DNA from: Mycobacterium intermedium
GTDB lineage: Bacteria; Actinomycetota; Actinomycetes; Mycobacteriales; Mycobacteriaceae
DNA: 46,235 nucleotides
Assembly (NCBI RefSeq): GCF_002086275.1
Contig: NZ_MVHT01000050.1
Location: forward strand, 1 to 46,235
Reading direction: 5' to 3'
The position numbers and the translations under genes are program-made. This document shows positions 9,217 to 18,641 of this stretch, in pieces. Each line of letters begins with the position of its first letter. Position 1 is the first letter of the stretch. The notes below the pieces were generated by a model, which saw nothing but the letters and a program-made list of their open reading frames with translations, had not been told where the DNA came from and did not search any database.

Positions 9217-9935
9217 CCCGGCCACGCCAGCCCCTGCTGGATGCCCTCGGTGTCGATCTGCCCGACGAGTTGCTCTCGCTGGCGTTGACGCACCGCAGCT
9301 ACGCGTACGAAAACGGCGGGTTGCCCACCAACGAACGGTTGGAGTTCCTCGGCGACGCCGTGCTGGGTCTGACGATCACCGACACGCTCTATCACCGCCA
9401 TCCCGACCGCAGCGAAGGTGACCTGGCCAAACTGCGGGCCAGCATCGTCAACACCCAGGCGTTGGCCGATGTGGCGCGCCACCTCTCCGATGAGGGGCTC
9501 GGCGCGCACATGCTGCTGGGGCGCGGCGAGGCGAACACCGGCGGCGCGGACAAGTCCAGCATCCTGGCGGACGGGATGGAATCGCTGCTCGGGGCCATCT
9601 ACCTGCAACACGGCATCGATGTCGCCCGCGAGGTCATCCTGCGGTTGTTCGGGCCGCTGCTCGACACCGCGCCAACGCTCGGCGCGGGTCTGGACTGGAA
9701 GACCAGCCTGCAGGAGCTGACCGCGGCGCGTGGCCTGGGCTCCCCGTCCTACGTGGTCACCTCCACCGGGCCGGACCACGACAAGGAGTTCACGGCGGTC
9801 GTCGTCGTGATGGAAACCGAATACGGCTCGGGGATGGGCCGCTCCAAGAAGGAAGCGGAGCAGAAGGCCGCGTCCGCGGCGTACAAGGCGCTGGAAGCGC
9901 TGGAAACCGTGGACGTGCTGGACAGCGCGGGGTAA
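9213..9935 (+). CDS. rnc: Ribonuclease III
   Basis: Double-strand-specific endoribonuclease that processes rRNA precursors and structured RNA. The 240-residue protein has the catalytic signature ERLEFLGDAVLGL (residues 41-53), with the metal-binding acidic residues, and a second acidic cluster near DGMESLLGA. A C-terminal double-stranded RNA-binding domain (about 160-230) ends with GRSKKEAEQKAA. The GTG start at 9213 overlaps the upstream stop and gives the same length as the M. tuberculosis enzyme; the frame is open further upstream but without support. The stop TAA overlaps the ATG of the next gene (TAATG). Confidence 0.97.
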   Translation: MTRPRQPLLDALGVDLPDELLSLALTHRSYAYENGGLPTNERLEFLGDAVLGLTITDTLYHRHPDRSEGDLAKLRASIVNTQALADVARHLSDEGLGAHMLLGRGEANTGGADKSSILADGMESLLGAIYLQHGIDVAREVILRLFGPLLDTAPTLGAGLDWKTSLQELTAARGLGSPSYVVTSTGPDHDKEFTAVVVVMETEYGSGMGRSKKEAEQKAASAAYKALEALETVDVLDSAG

Positions 9936-10819
9936 TGCCCGAACTGCCCGAAGTCGAGGTGGTGCGGCGCGGCTTACAAGCTCATGTGGTGGGCAAGACG
10001 ATCACCGCGGTGCGGGTGCACCACCCCCGCGCGGTTCGTCGCCATGAGGCCGGTCCCGCCGATCTGACGGCGCGCCTGCTGGACGCGCGGATCACCGGGA
10101 CGGATCGCCGTGGCAAGTACCTGTGGTTGACGTTGGACACCGGCGACGACGGGCATTCGGCCGACGATCCAGACACCGCCCTGGTCGTCCACCTGGGTAT
10201 GAGCGGGCAGATGTTGCTCGGGGTGGTCCCGCGGGCCGACCACGTACGGATCTCGGCTTTGCTCGACGACGGGACCGTGCTGAGCTTCGCCGACCAACGG
10301 ACCTTTGGGGGATGGCTGCTCGCCGATTTGGTGACGGTTGACGGCAGCGTGGTGCCCGAACCCGTCGCCCACTTGGCGCGGGATCCGCTCGATCCGCGAT
10401 TCGACGCCGATGCGGTGGTAAACGTGTTGCGGCGCAAGCACTCTGAGATCAAACGCCAACTTCTCGACCAACAGGTGGTGTCGGGAATCGGCAACATCTA
10501 CGCCGACGAAGCGCTGTGGCGCGCCAAGGTGAACGGCGCGCGGGTTGCCGCCACGCTCACCAGACGGCAACTGAGCACCGTGCTGGACGCCGCCGCGCAG
10601 GTCATGCGCGAAGCCTTGGCGCAGGGCGGTACGTCGTTCGATTCGTTGTACGTCAACGTCAACGGCGAGTCGGGTTACTTCGACCGGTCACTGGACGCCT
10701 ACGGCCGCGAGGGTGAGAACTGCCGTCGGTGTGGAGCGGTGATGCGTCGCGAGAAGTTCATGAACCGCTCGTCGTTCTACTGTCCCAAGTGCCAGCCGAG
10801 GCCACGCCCGCGGCGGTGA
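9935..10819 (+). CDS. mutM: Formamidopyrimidine-DNA glycosylase (Fpg/MutM)
   Basis: Base-excision repair glycosylase and lyase that removes 8-oxoguanine and formamidopyrimidines. The 294-residue protein begins MPELPEVEVVRRGL, in which the N-terminal Pro (after Met removal) is the nucleophile and the adjacent Glu is catalytic. The helix-two-turn-helix motif is near GIGNIYADEALW, and the C-terminal zinc finger is CRRC followed by CPKC. The start overlaps the rnc stop, so rnc and mutM are coupled. Also called fpg in M. tuberculosis (Rv2924c). Confidence 0.97.
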   Translation: MPELPEVEVVRRGLQAHVVGKTITAVRVHHPRAVRRHEAGPADLTARLLDARITGTDRRGKYLWLTLDTGDDGHSADDPDTALVVHLGMSGQMLLGVVPRADHVRISALLDDGTVLSFADQRTFGGWLLADLVTVDGSVVPEPVAHLARDPLDPRFDADAVVNVLRRKHSEIKRQLLDQQVVSGIGNIYADEALWRAKVNGARVAATLTRRQLSTVLDAAAQVMREALAQGGTSFDSLYVNVNGESGYFDRSLDAYGREGENCRRCGAVMRREKFMNRSSFYCPKCQPRPRPRR

Positions 10820-10867
10820 ATTTCTTGGCGGCCGCGGCTCTCGCCGCCGAGGGCGCGCATTGGGTAC

Positions 10868-10887
10868 GGGTTTTCACCCCAAAACCC
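10868..10887. other. Hairpin in the mutM-osmC gap
   Basis: GGGTTTT (10868-10874) and AAAACCC (10881-10887) form a perfect seven-base stem with a six-base loop, 49 bases after the mutM stop. There is no T tract, so this is not a classic terminator. It is the only structure I see in the 140-base gap. Confidence 0.4.
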
Positions 10888-10959
10888 GGCACTTTGGGCA
10901 CGCTCGCGCGCTTGGGCGGGCCTTCTCGCCGGCGAATGGGCGCAAGGTAAAAAGAAGCC

Positions 10960-11376
10960 ATGACGGAACTGTGGGTCGAACGTACCGGCACCCGCCGCTA
11001 CACCGGGCACAGCTCGCGGGGCGCGCAGGTGCTCGTGGGCTCTGAGGACGTCGAGGGCGTGTTTACCCCCGGCGAGCTGCTCAAGATCGCGCTCGCCGCG
11101 TGTAGCGGGATGGCCAGTGACCAGCCGTTGGCCCGCCGGCTCGGCGACGACTACCAGGCCGTCGTCAAAGTCTCCGGTGCCGCCGACCGCGAACAGGAGA
11201 TCTATCCGCTGCTGCAGGAAACCCTTGAGCTCGACCTGTCCGGCTTGTCCGAGGCCGAGAAGGCGCGGTTGGTCACGGTCGCCGAGCGGGCCATCGACCT
11301 GGTGTGCACCGTCGGAAGAACGCTGAAATCCGGTACCAAGGTCACATTCGAGGTCGCCGATGTCTCAACAGCGTGA
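10960..11376 (+). CDS. OsmC/Ohr-family protein
   Basis: A 138-residue OsmC-like protein (Rv2923c counterpart). The family reduces organic hydroperoxides using two cysteines. Candidates are the Cys in ALAACSGM (about 48) and the Cys in DLVCTVGRTL (about 112), spaced as in OsmC proteins. The 3' end overlaps acyP by 17 bases, so both are probably in one transcript with smc downstream. The substrate is not evident from sequence. Confidence 0.88.
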   Translation: MTELWVERTGTRRYTGHSSRGAQVLVGSEDVEGVFTPGELLKIALAACSGMASDQPLARRLGDDYQAVVKVSGAADREQEIYPLLQETLELDLSGLSEAEKARLVTVAERAIDLVCTVGRTLKSGTKVTFEVADVSTA

Positions 11377-11650
11377 GCCGGACGTGCGGCTGACCGCGTG
11401 GGTGCACGGTCACGTCCAGGGAGTGGGTTTCCGCTGGTGGACGCGTTGTCGGGCACTGGAGCTGGGTTTGACGGGGTATGCCGCGAACCGAGACGACGGC
11501 CGCGTGCTCGTGGTGGCTCATGGGTCACGCGAGGCCGGCGAGAAGCTCCTCCAGCTGCTCGAGGGCGGTGGGACGCCGGGCCGGGTGGACAAGGTGGTCG
11601 CCGACTGGTCGGAGCCGACCGAGCAGTTCACCGGATTCGTCGAGCGCTAG
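11360..11650 (+). CDS. acyP: Acylphosphatase
   Basis: A 96-residue small enzyme hydrolysing acyl phosphates. The two catalytic residues of the family are visible: Arg in GHVQGVGFRWW (about 25) and Asn in GYAANRDDG (about 43). It overlaps the OsmC-like gene by 17 bases and is followed 37 bases later by smc, the order seen in M. tuberculosis (Rv2922A). Confidence 0.95.
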   Translation: MSQQREPDVRLTAWVHGHVQGVGFRWWTRCRALELGLTGYAANRDDGRVLVVAHGSREAGEKLLQLLEGGGTPGRVDKVVADWSEPTEQFTGFVER

Positions 11651-11687
11651 CGGGCGGTCCAGTGCAAGACCGGTAGTCTGGCGGGTC

Positions 11688-14600
11688 GTGTACCTCAAGA
11701 GTCTGACGCTGAAGGGCTTCAAGTCCTTCGCCGCACCGACGACTCTGCGGTTCGAGCCGGGCATCACGGCCGTGGTCGGGCCCAACGGTTCCGGCAAGTC
11801 CAACGTCGTCGACGCGCTCGCGTGGGTGATGGGGGAGCAGGGGGCGAAGACGCTGCGCGGCGGCAAGATGGAGGACGTCATCTTCGCCGGCACCTCGTCA
11901 CGCGCCCCGCTGGGCAGGGCCGAGGTCACCGTCACCATCGACAACTCCGACAACGCGCTGCCCATCGAATACTCCGAGGTGTCGATCACCCGCCGGATGT
12001 TCCGCGACGGCGCCAGCGAATACGAAATCAACGGCAGCAGTTGTCGTTTGATGGACGTCCAGGAGCTGTTGAGCGACTCGGGCATCGGCCGCGAGATGCA
12101 CGTGATCGTCGGGCAGGGCAAGTTGGACGAGATCCTGCAGTCTCGCCCGGAGGATCGCCGCGCCTTCATCGAAGAGGCCGCCGGCGTCCTGAAACACCGC
12201 AAGCGCAAAGAGAAGGCGCTGCGCAAGCTCGACGCGATGCAGGCGAACTTGGCCCGGCTGACCGACCTGACCACCGAGCTGCGTCGGCAACTCAAGCCGC
12301 TGGGCCGGCAAGCCGAGGTGGCCCGTCGCGCCCAGACCATCCAGGCGGACCTGCGTGACGCGCGACTGCGGTTGGCCGCCGACGACCTGGTGAGCCGGAC
12401 GGCGGAACGCGAGGCGATCTACGAGGCCGAGGCCATGATGCGCCGCGAGCATGAGGAGGCGACGGCCCGCCTGGCGGTGGCGTCCGAGGAGCTGGCCGCG
12501 CACGAAGCCGCGCTGGCCGACCTCTCCCAACGGGCAGAAGCGGTGCAGCACACCTGGTTCGGCCTGTCGGCCCTGGCCGAGCGGGTGGCCGCCACGGTGC
12601 GCATCGCCAACGAGCGGGCCCAACATCTCGACGTGGCGCCGGTGACGACCAGCGACACTGACCCCGACGCGCTGGAAGCCGAAGCAGACCAAGTGGCCGC
12701 CGCCGAACAAAAGCTGGTGGCCGAACTGGCCGAAGCCCGCGGCCGACTCGACGCCGCGCGTGCGGAGTTGGCCGAGCGGGAGCGGGAGGCCGTCGAGGCC
12801 GACCGCGCTCACCTCGCGGCGGTTCGCGCCGAGGCCGACCGACGTGAGGGCCTAGCGCGGTTGACGGGTCAGGTCGAGACCATGCGGGCGCGCGTCGAAT
12901 CGATCGATGACACGGTGGCGCGGCTGTCCGAACGGATCGAACAAGCCGCCGCGCGCGCAGAGCAGGCCCGCGCCGAGTTCGAGAAAGTGCAGGGCAAGGT
13001 CGGGGAACTCGATCAGGGTGAGGTCGGCCTCGACGAGCAGCACGAGCGGACGATGGCCGCGGTGCGACAGGCCGACGAACGCGTTGCCGAACTGCAGGCA
13101 GCCGAACGCGGCGCCGAACGCGAGGTCGCCTCCCTGCGGGCCCGCATCGACGCGCTCTCGGTCAGCTTGGAGCGCAAGGACGGTGCCGCGTGGCTCACCC
13201 GAAACCATGGCGGCGCAGGGTTTTTCGGATCGGTCGCCCAGCTGGTCAAAGTCCGCTCGGGCTACGAGACGGCACTGGCCGCGGTGCTGGGGTCGGCCGC
13301 CGACGCTTTGGCCGCTGAAAACCCCGACGCCGCACACCAGGCCGTGACCGCGCTCAAACAAGCCGACGGAGGTCGCGCGGCCTTGGTCCTGGGAGACTGG
13401 CCCGCCCCCGGCGAACGCCCGCGATTCTCCCTTCCCGGTGGGGCGCTATGGGCGTTGGACCTGGTGGAGGTGCCGCCTCGGTTGCGGGGAGCGATCACTG
13501 CGATGCTGTCCGACGTCGCGGTGGTCCGGGAATTGGCCCAAGCGCTGGACCTGGTGAGTTCGCATCCCAATTTGCGCGCCGTCACCGTGGACGGTGACCT
13601 GGTGGGGCCCGGCTGGGTCAGCGGCGGGTCCGACCGCAAGCTGTCCACGCTAGAGATCACCTCCGAGATCGACCGCGCCCGCGCCGAATTGACCCAAGCC
13701 GAGCAGCGGGTCGAAGAATTGAGCGCGGCCTTGGCCGGTGCACTGGCCGAGCAATCCGCGCGGCATGACTCCGCCGAACAGGCGTTGGCGGCACTGAACG
13801 AGTCCGACACCGCGATCTCGGCGATGTACGAGCAGCTCGGACGTCTCGGCCAGGAAGCGCGGTCGGCAGAGAACGAGCTGGCCCAGCTGATCCGGCAACG
13901 TGAGGAGCTGGAGTCCGGACGCGCGCGGACCGTCGAAGAGGTCTCCGAACTCGAGGCCCGGTTGCGCAACGCGCAGGAGACCCAACACGTGGAGACCGCC
14001 GAGCCGGTCGACCGACAGGCGATCGCGGCCGCCGCCGAGAGTGCTCGCAGCGTCGAAGTGGAGGCGCGTCTGGCGGTTCGGACGGCCGAGGAACGCGTCA
14101 ACGCCGTGCGCGGACGGGCCGATTCGCTGCGCCGCGCGGCCGCCGCCGAGCGGGAGGCGCGGGTGCGCGCCGAACAGGCGCGAGCAGCCCGCCTCCGCGC
14201 GGCCGCGGTGGCCGCGGCGGTCGCGGATTCCGGGCGTCTGCTGGCGGGCCGGCTGAGCGGCGTGGTCGACGCGGCCTCACGCCTGCGGGACCAGCTGGCC
14301 GCCGAACGCCACGAGCGGTCCGCCGCGATGTCCGCGGTCCGCGAAGAGACGAACACGCTGAGCGCTCGGGTGGCCGCCCTCAACGATTCGCTGCACCGCG
14401 ACGAGGTAGCCAACGCCCAGGCGGCCATGCGCATCGAGCAGCTCGAGCAGATGGTGCTGGAACAGTTCGGCATGGCACCGGCCGACCTCATCGCCGAATA
14501 CGGTCCCGACGTGCCGCTGCCGCCGACCGAGCAAGAGATGGCCGAGTTCGAGCAGGCCCGTGAGCGTGGCGAGCAGGTGGTCGCACCCGCCCCGATGCCC

Positions 14601-15287
14601 TTCGATCGCCCCACCCAGGAGCGCCGGGCCAAACGGGCCGAACGCGAGCTCAGCGAGCTGGGCCGGGTCAATCCGCTGGCCCTGGAGGAGTTTGCTGCAC
14701 TGGAGGAGCGCTACAACTTTCTGGCGACCCAACTCGAGGACGTGAAGGCCGCCCGTAAGGATCTGCTGGATGTCGTCGCCGAGGTCGACGCCCGCATCCT
14801 GCAGGTGTTCAGCGACGCCTTCACCGATGTCGAACGCGAATTCCGGGAAGTTTTCACGGTGTTGTTCCCGGGTGGCGAAGGACGGCTGCGGTTGACCCAG
14901 CCCGACGACATGCTCACCACGGGCATCGAAGTCGAGGCCCGGCCGCCGGGCAAGAAGGTCACCCGGCTGTCTTTGCTGTCGGGTGGGGAAAAGGCGCTGA
15001 CGGCGGTCGCGATGCTGGTGGCCATCTTCCGCGCCCGGCCATCGCCGTTCTACATCATGGACGAAGTCGAAGCCGCGTTGGACGACGTCAACCTCCGTCG
15101 GCTCATCGGGCTGTTCGAATTGCTGCGCGACCAGTCGCAGCTGATCATCATCACCCACCAGAAGCCGACGATGGAGGTCGCCGACGCGCTGTACGGCGTC
15201 ACCATGCAGGGTGACGGCATCACGACGGTGATTTCCCAGCGGATCCGCGGACAGCAGGTCGATCGGCTGGTCTCGAGCTCCTCCTAA
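11688..15287 (+). CDS. smc: Chromosome partition protein SMC
   Basis: ATP-driven chromosome organiser that works with ScpA and ScpB. The 1,199-residue protein has the N-terminal Walker A GPNGSGKSN (31-39), a long coiled coil very rich in Glu, Arg and Ala, a central hinge (about 500-660, with GAGFFGSVAQLV), a returning coiled coil, and the C-terminal head with the ABC signature LLSGGEKAL (about 1097-1105) and Walker B PFYIMDEVEAALDD. The GTG at 11688 (MYLKSLTLKGFKSF) is chosen because SMC proteins start there. The frame is open 210 bases upstream, but that overlaps acyP in another frame and encodes nothing SMC-like. Confidence 0.97.
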   Translation: MYLKSLTLKGFKSFAAPTTLRFEPGITAVVGPNGSGKSNVVDALAWVMGEQGAKTLRGGKMEDVIFAGTSSRAPLGRAEVTVTIDNSDNALPIEYSEVSITRRMFRDGASEYEINGSSCRLMDVQELLSDSGIGREMHVIVGQGKLDEILQSRPEDRRAFIEEAAGVLKHRKRKEKALRKLDAMQANLARLTDLTTELRRQLKPLGRQAEVARRAQTIQADLRDARLRLAADDLVSRTAEREAIYEAEAMMRREHEEATARLAVASEELAAHEAALADLSQRAEAVQHTWFGLSALAERVAATVRIANERAQHLDVAPVTTSDTDPDALEAEADQVAAAEQKLVAELAEARGRLDAARAELAEREREAVEADRAHLAAVRAEADRREGLARLTGQVETMRARVESIDDTVARLSERIEQAAARAEQARAEFEKVQGKVGELDQGEVGLDEQHERTMAAVRQADERVAELQAAERGAEREVASLRARIDALSVSLERKDGAAWLTRNHGGAGFFGSVAQLVKVRSGYETALAAVLGSAADALAAENPDAAHQAVTALKQADGGRAALVLGDWPAPGERPRFSLPGGALWALDLVEVPPRLRGAITAMLSDVAVVRELAQALDLVSSHPNLRAVTVDGDLVGPGWVSGGSDRKLSTLEITSEIDRARAELTQAEQRVEELSAALAGALAEQSARHDSAEQALAALNESDTAISAMYEQLGRLGQEARSAENELAQLIRQREELESGRARTVEEVSELEARLRNAQETQHVETAEPVDRQAIAAAAESARSVEVEARLAVRTAEERVNAVRGRADSLRRAAAAEREARVRAEQARAARLRAAAVAAAVADSGRLLAGRLSGVVDAASRLRDQLAAERHERSAAMSAVREETNTLSARVAALNDSLHRDEVANAQAAMRIEQLEQMVLEQFGMAPADLIAEYGPDVPLPPTEQEMAEFEQARERGEQVVAPAPMPFDRPTQERRAKRAERELSELGRVNPLALEEFAALEERYNFLATQLEDVKAARKDLLDVVAEVDARILQVFSDAFTDVEREFREVFTVLFPGGEGRLRLTQPDDMLTTGIEVEARPPGKKVTRLSLLSGGEKALTAVAMLVAIFRARPSPFYIMDEVEAALDDVNLRRLIGLFELLRDQSQLIIITHQKPTMEVADALYGVTMQGDGITTVISQRIRGQQVDRLVSSSS

Positions 15288-15303
15288 CCGGGAAGGATTG
15301 TCA

Positions 15304-16674
15304 GTGTCCGAAGGTCTGTGGATCGCCATCGCGGTGGTCGCCGCCCTGGTCATCATCACCGCGCTGGTCTTTGGGCTGGTGCGTTACCGTCGGCGCCAAA
15401 TCAGGCTGTCCGGCCCTCCCGAGACGGGCGCCATCGACCGCTCCGGCGGGTACAAGGCGTCGTCCGGCATCACGTTCAGCCGGACTACGACCCTGGAACC
15501 GGAAGACCGCATCGACACCAGCGGTCTGCCCGCCGTCGGCGATGACGCCACCATCCCGAGAGATGCACCCAGACGGACCATCTCCGACGTGCACCTGCCC
15601 GACCTCGTGCCCGAGGCGCCACCGGAGGCACCAGAGGCGCCGGAGGCCCCCGCAGAGCCCGAGGTGGCAGCGGCGCCGCCAGCAGCGCCCGCGCCTCCCG
15701 AAGCGCCGGCGCCACCCGAGGCACCCGCGCCGCCCGCAATAGAGGCGATCGAACCGCCCGAGGGCAGGCTGGAACGGCTGCGCGGCCGGTTGGCCAGATC
15801 GCAGAACGCGCTCGGCCGCAGCATGCTCGGCCTCATCGGCGGCGGCGACCTGGACGAGGACTCCTGGCAGGACGTCGAGGACACGCTGTTGGTCGCCGAC
15901 CTGGGTCCGGTGGTCACCGAAGCCGTGGTGACGCAACTGCGCAGCCGGTTGGCCGCCGCCAACGTCCGCACCGAAGCCGATGCCCGAGCGGTGCTGCGCG
16001 ACGTGCTGATCAAGGAACTGCAACCCGGCATGGACCGCTCGATCCGCGCCTTGCCGCACGACGACCACCCGTCAGTGCTGCTGGTGGTGGGTGTCAACGG
16101 CACCGGGAAGACCACCACCGTTGGCAAACTGGCCCGAGTCCTGGTGGCCGACGGCCGGCGTGTGGTGCTCGGGGCGGCTGACACCTTCCGCGCTGCGGCG
16201 GCCGACCAACTGGAGACCTGGGCGTCACGGGTAGGCGCTGAGGTGGTGCGCGGGCCCGAGGGGGCCGATCCGGCGTCGGTCGCTTTTGACGCCGTCGACA
16301 AGGGCATCAAGACGGGAGCCGACGTCGTGCTCATCGACACCGCCGGGCGGTTACACACGAAGGTCGGGCTGATGGACGAGCTCGGCAAGGTCAAACGCGT
16401 GGTGACCCGACGTGCCGCGGTCGATGAGGTGCTGCTCGTACTCGACGCCACGATCGGCCAAAACGGCTTGGCCCAGGCCAAGGTGTTCGCCGAGGTCGTC
16501 GACATCACCGGCGCGGTGCTGACCAAGTTGGACGGAACTGCCAAGGGGGGCATCGTCTTCCGCGTCCAACAGGAACTCGGGGTTCCGGTGAAGCTGGTGG
16601 GATTGGGCGAAGGCCCCGATGATCTGGCCCCGTTCGAGCCGGCGGCTTTCGTCGACGCCCTGCTCGGAGCCTAG
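15304..16674 (+). CDS. ftsY: Signal recognition particle receptor FtsY
   Basis: Membrane GTPase that receives SRP-ribosome complexes and hands them to SecYEG. The 456-residue protein has an N-terminal membrane segment (about 5-27), an acidic and proline-alanine-rich linker, the N domain (RLERLRGRLARSQNALG) and the G domain with GVNGTGKTTT (263-272), DTAGRLHTK and TKLDGTAKGG. The GTG at 15304 has GGAAGGA six bases upstream, while the TTG at 15298 touches that site. The linker contains repeated PEAP/APPEA units (about 105-145), longer than in the 422-residue M. tuberculosis protein I recall. The partner Ffh is encoded 7 kb downstream. Confidence 0.96.
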   Translation: MSEGLWIAIAVVAALVIITALVFGLVRYRRRQIRLSGPPETGAIDRSGGYKASSGITFSRTTTLEPEDRIDTSGLPAVGDDATIPRDAPRRTISDVHLPDLVPEAPPEAPEAPEAPAEPEVAAAPPAAPAPPEAPAPPEAPAPPAIEAIEPPEGRLERLRGRLARSQNALGRSMLGLIGGGDLDEDSWQDVEDTLLVADLGPVVTEAVVTQLRSRLAAANVRTEADARAVLRDVLIKELQPGMDRSIRALPHDDHPSVLLVVGVNGTGKTTTVGKLARVLVADGRRVVLGAADTFRAAAADQLETWASRVGAEVVRGPEGADPASVAFDAVDKGIKTGADVVLIDTAGRLHTKVGLMDELGKVKRVVTRRAAVDEVLLVLDATIGQNGLAQAKVFAEVVDITGAVLTKLDGTAKGGIVFRVQQELGVPVKLVGLGEGPDDLAPFEPAAFVDALLGA

Positions 16675-16680
16675 GTACAC

Positions 16681-16848
16681 ACCCGGTTTCACGCCGGGGT
16701 ATTCCCAGGTCTTACACAGCAGCTTTTACGTTAATTTCCACGAAACATCGCTGCCCCATTCGCGCAACAACTTATGCGCAAGGTTCTGGATCAGGTCACC
16801 AGTCATCCATCCTGGGGCCCTCCCGACGCTGACTGGAGGTGAAAGCGA
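16681..16848 (+). promoter_or_regulatory. amt promoter region with a candidate GlnR site
   Basis: The 174 bases between ftsY and amt include a terminator-like hairpin just after ftsY (ACCCGG paired with CCGGGGT, 16682-16700) and an AT-richer stretch. AT-n9-AC at 16734-16746 fits the half-site of GlnR, the nitrogen regulator known to control amt-glnB-glnD in mycobacteria. I see no second perfect half-site, so this is a weak candidate. A strong ribosome site GGAGGTGA lies at 16835-16842. Confidence 0.35.
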
Positions 16849-18255
16849 GTGAGTTTCCCGATCCTGGGCCAGCCCGATACGGGCGATACTGCCTGGTTGC
16901 TGGCGAGTTCTGCCCTTGTGTTGTTGATGACGCCGGGCCTGGCGTTTTTCTACGGCGGCATGGTGCGGACGCGAAGTGTGCTCAACATGATCATGATGAG
17001 CATCAGCGCCATGGGCGTGGTGACAGTGCTGTGGGTGCTTTACGGCTACTCAATAGCATTCGGCGACGACAAGGCCAATCTCTTTGGCGACCCGACCCAG
17101 TTCTTCGGGCTCAAGGGCCTCATCGGCGGTGACTCCGCGAAGGCGGAAGGCGCCACCGCGGCGACGGACATCCCGTTGGTCGGCACCCTGCCCGCCACCG
17201 TGTTCGTCGCCTTCCAGCTGATGTTCGCGATCATCACCGTCGCGCTGATCTCGGGCTCGGTGGCCGACAGGCTCAAGTTCAGCGCCTGGTTGGCGTTCTC
17301 GGCACTGTGGGCGACGTTCGTCTACTTCCCGATCGCGCACTGGGTCTTTGCCGCTGACGGCTCGGTCGCCGAACACGGCGGCTGGATCAACAACAAGATC
17401 CACGCGATCGACTTCGCCGGCGGAACGGCGGTCCACATCAACGCCGGTACGGCGGGCCTGGTGCTGGCGATCGTGCTGGGTAAGCGCAGTGGCTGGCCCA
17501 CCACGCTGTTCCGTCCGCACAATCTGCCGTTCGTGATGCTCGGTGCCGGCCTGCTGTGGTTCGGCTGGTACGGCTTCAACGCCGGTTCGGCGGCGACCTC
17601 CAACGGCGTCGCGGGATCGACGTTCGTGACCACCACGGTTGCCACCGCCGCAGCGATGCTCGCCTGGCTGGTCACCGAGCGCATCCGCGACGGACACGCC
17701 ACCACGCTGGGTGCGGCGTCGGGCATCGTGGCAGGTCTGGTCGCCATCACCCCGTCGTGTTCCTCGGTGAACGTGCTGGGCGCGTTGGGGATCGGCGCGG
17801 TGGCCGGCGTTTTGTGCGCGCTCGCGGTGGGGCTGAAGTTCAAGCTCGGCTTCGACGACTCGCTGGACGTGGTCGGGGTGCACCTGGTCGGTGGTCTGGT
17901 TGGCACGCTGCTGGTAGGCATCCTCGCCGCGCCGGAGGCGCCGGCCGGTGCCAAGGGCCTGTTCTACGGCGGCGGCTGGAGTCAGCTCGGCAAGCAGGCG
18001 ATCGGGGCGTTCAGTGTCATGGCCTACTGCGCCGTGGCCACGTTTATCCTGGCCCTTATCCTGAAGTACACAATCGGGCTGCGTCTCGGGGCTGAGCAAG
18101 AGGCCGCGGGGATCGACGAGTCGGAGCACGCTGAAAGCGGTTACGACTTCGCGGTCGCCAGTGGCTCGGTACTTCCACGAGCGTCTTTGCCGCCGAGTAG
18201 CGTCAACGGCTTGGAAGAGCGGGAGCGAGTGGGCGAGAAAGTAGAGGCGGAATAG
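16849..18255 (+). CDS. amt: Ammonium transporter Amt
   Basis: Inner-membrane ammonium channel, trimeric, with about eleven membrane helices. The 468-residue protein has the Amt entry DTAWLLASSALVLLMTPGLAFFYGG, the signature region FAGGTAVHINAGTAGL with the first pore histidine, and VVGVHLVGGLVGTLLVG with the second. The GTG at 16849 has an excellent ribosome site (GGAGGTGA, six-base spacing). A cytoplasmic tail after about residue 410 (EQEAAGIDESEHAESGYDF) is longer than in many Amt proteins. It is followed after two bases by glnB, whose product gates it, and then glnD. The operon is probably induced on nitrogen limitation through GlnR. Confidence 0.96.
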   Translation: MSFPILGQPDTGDTAWLLASSALVLLMTPGLAFFYGGMVRTRSVLNMIMMSISAMGVVTVLWVLYGYSIAFGDDKANLFGDPTQFFGLKGLIGGDSAKAEGATAATDIPLVGTLPATVFVAFQLMFAIITVALISGSVADRLKFSAWLAFSALWATFVYFPIAHWVFAADGSVAEHGGWINNKIHAIDFAGGTAVHINAGTAGLVLAIVLGKRSGWPTTLFRPHNLPFVMLGAGLLWFGWYGFNAGSAATSNGVAGSTFVTTTVATAAAMLAWLVTERIRDGHATTLGAASGIVAGLVAITPSCSSVNVLGALGIGAVAGVLCALAVGLKFKLGFDDSLDVVGVHLVGGLVGTLLVGILAAPEAPAGAKGLFYGGGWSQLGKQAIGAFSVMAYCAVATFILALILKYTIGLRLGAEQEAAGIDESEHAESGYDFAVASGSVLPRASLPPSSVNGLEERERVGEKVEAE

Positions 18256-18257
18256 AA

Positions 18258-18596
18258 ATGAAGCTGATCACCGCGATCGTGAAGCCGTTCACCCTTGATG
18301 ACGTCAAGACCAGCCTCGAAGACGCCGGAGTCTTGGGGATGACTGTCAGCGAAATCCAGGGCTACGGTCGGCAGAAGGGTCACACGGAGGTCTACCGGGG
18401 TGCTGAATACTCGGTCGACTTCGTGCCGAAGGTTCGCATCGAGGTCGTTGTCGACGACTCCATCGTCGACAAGGTCGTGGACAGCATCGTCCGGGCCGCG
18501 CGTACGGGCAAGATCGGTGACGGCAAGGTGTGGGTCAGCCCGGTCGACACCATCGTCCGGGTGCGCACCGGTGAACGCGGACCTGACGCGCTGTGA
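18258..18596 (+). CDS. glnB: Nitrogen regulatory protein PII (GlnB/GlnK)
   Basis: Trimeric PII signal protein (112 residues) that senses 2-oxoglutarate, ATP and ADP and blocks Amt. The T loop is clear: GYGRQKGHTEVYRGAEYSVDF with Tyr51, which in mycobacteria is adenylylated by GlnD. The C-terminal signature KIGDGKVWV is present. It lies two bases after amt and 45 before glnD, the GlnK-type arrangement, although the M. tuberculosis gene is called glnB. Confidence 0.97.
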   Translation: MKLITAIVKPFTLDDVKTSLEDAGVLGMTVSEIQGYGRQKGHTEVYRGAEYSVDFVPKVRIEVVVDDSIVDKVVDSIVRAARTGKIGDGKVWVSPVDTIVRVRTGERGPDAL

Positions 18597-18641
18597 CAGT
18601 AGCGTCCGGTTGCTGAACCTCGCTGGACAGGCCGGCCGGGT

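Noticed and set aside
17050..18129. 359-residue minus-strand frame opposite amt
   Set aside because: Antisense of a clear Amt membrane protein; Gln/Arg/His-rich as expected for a shadow.
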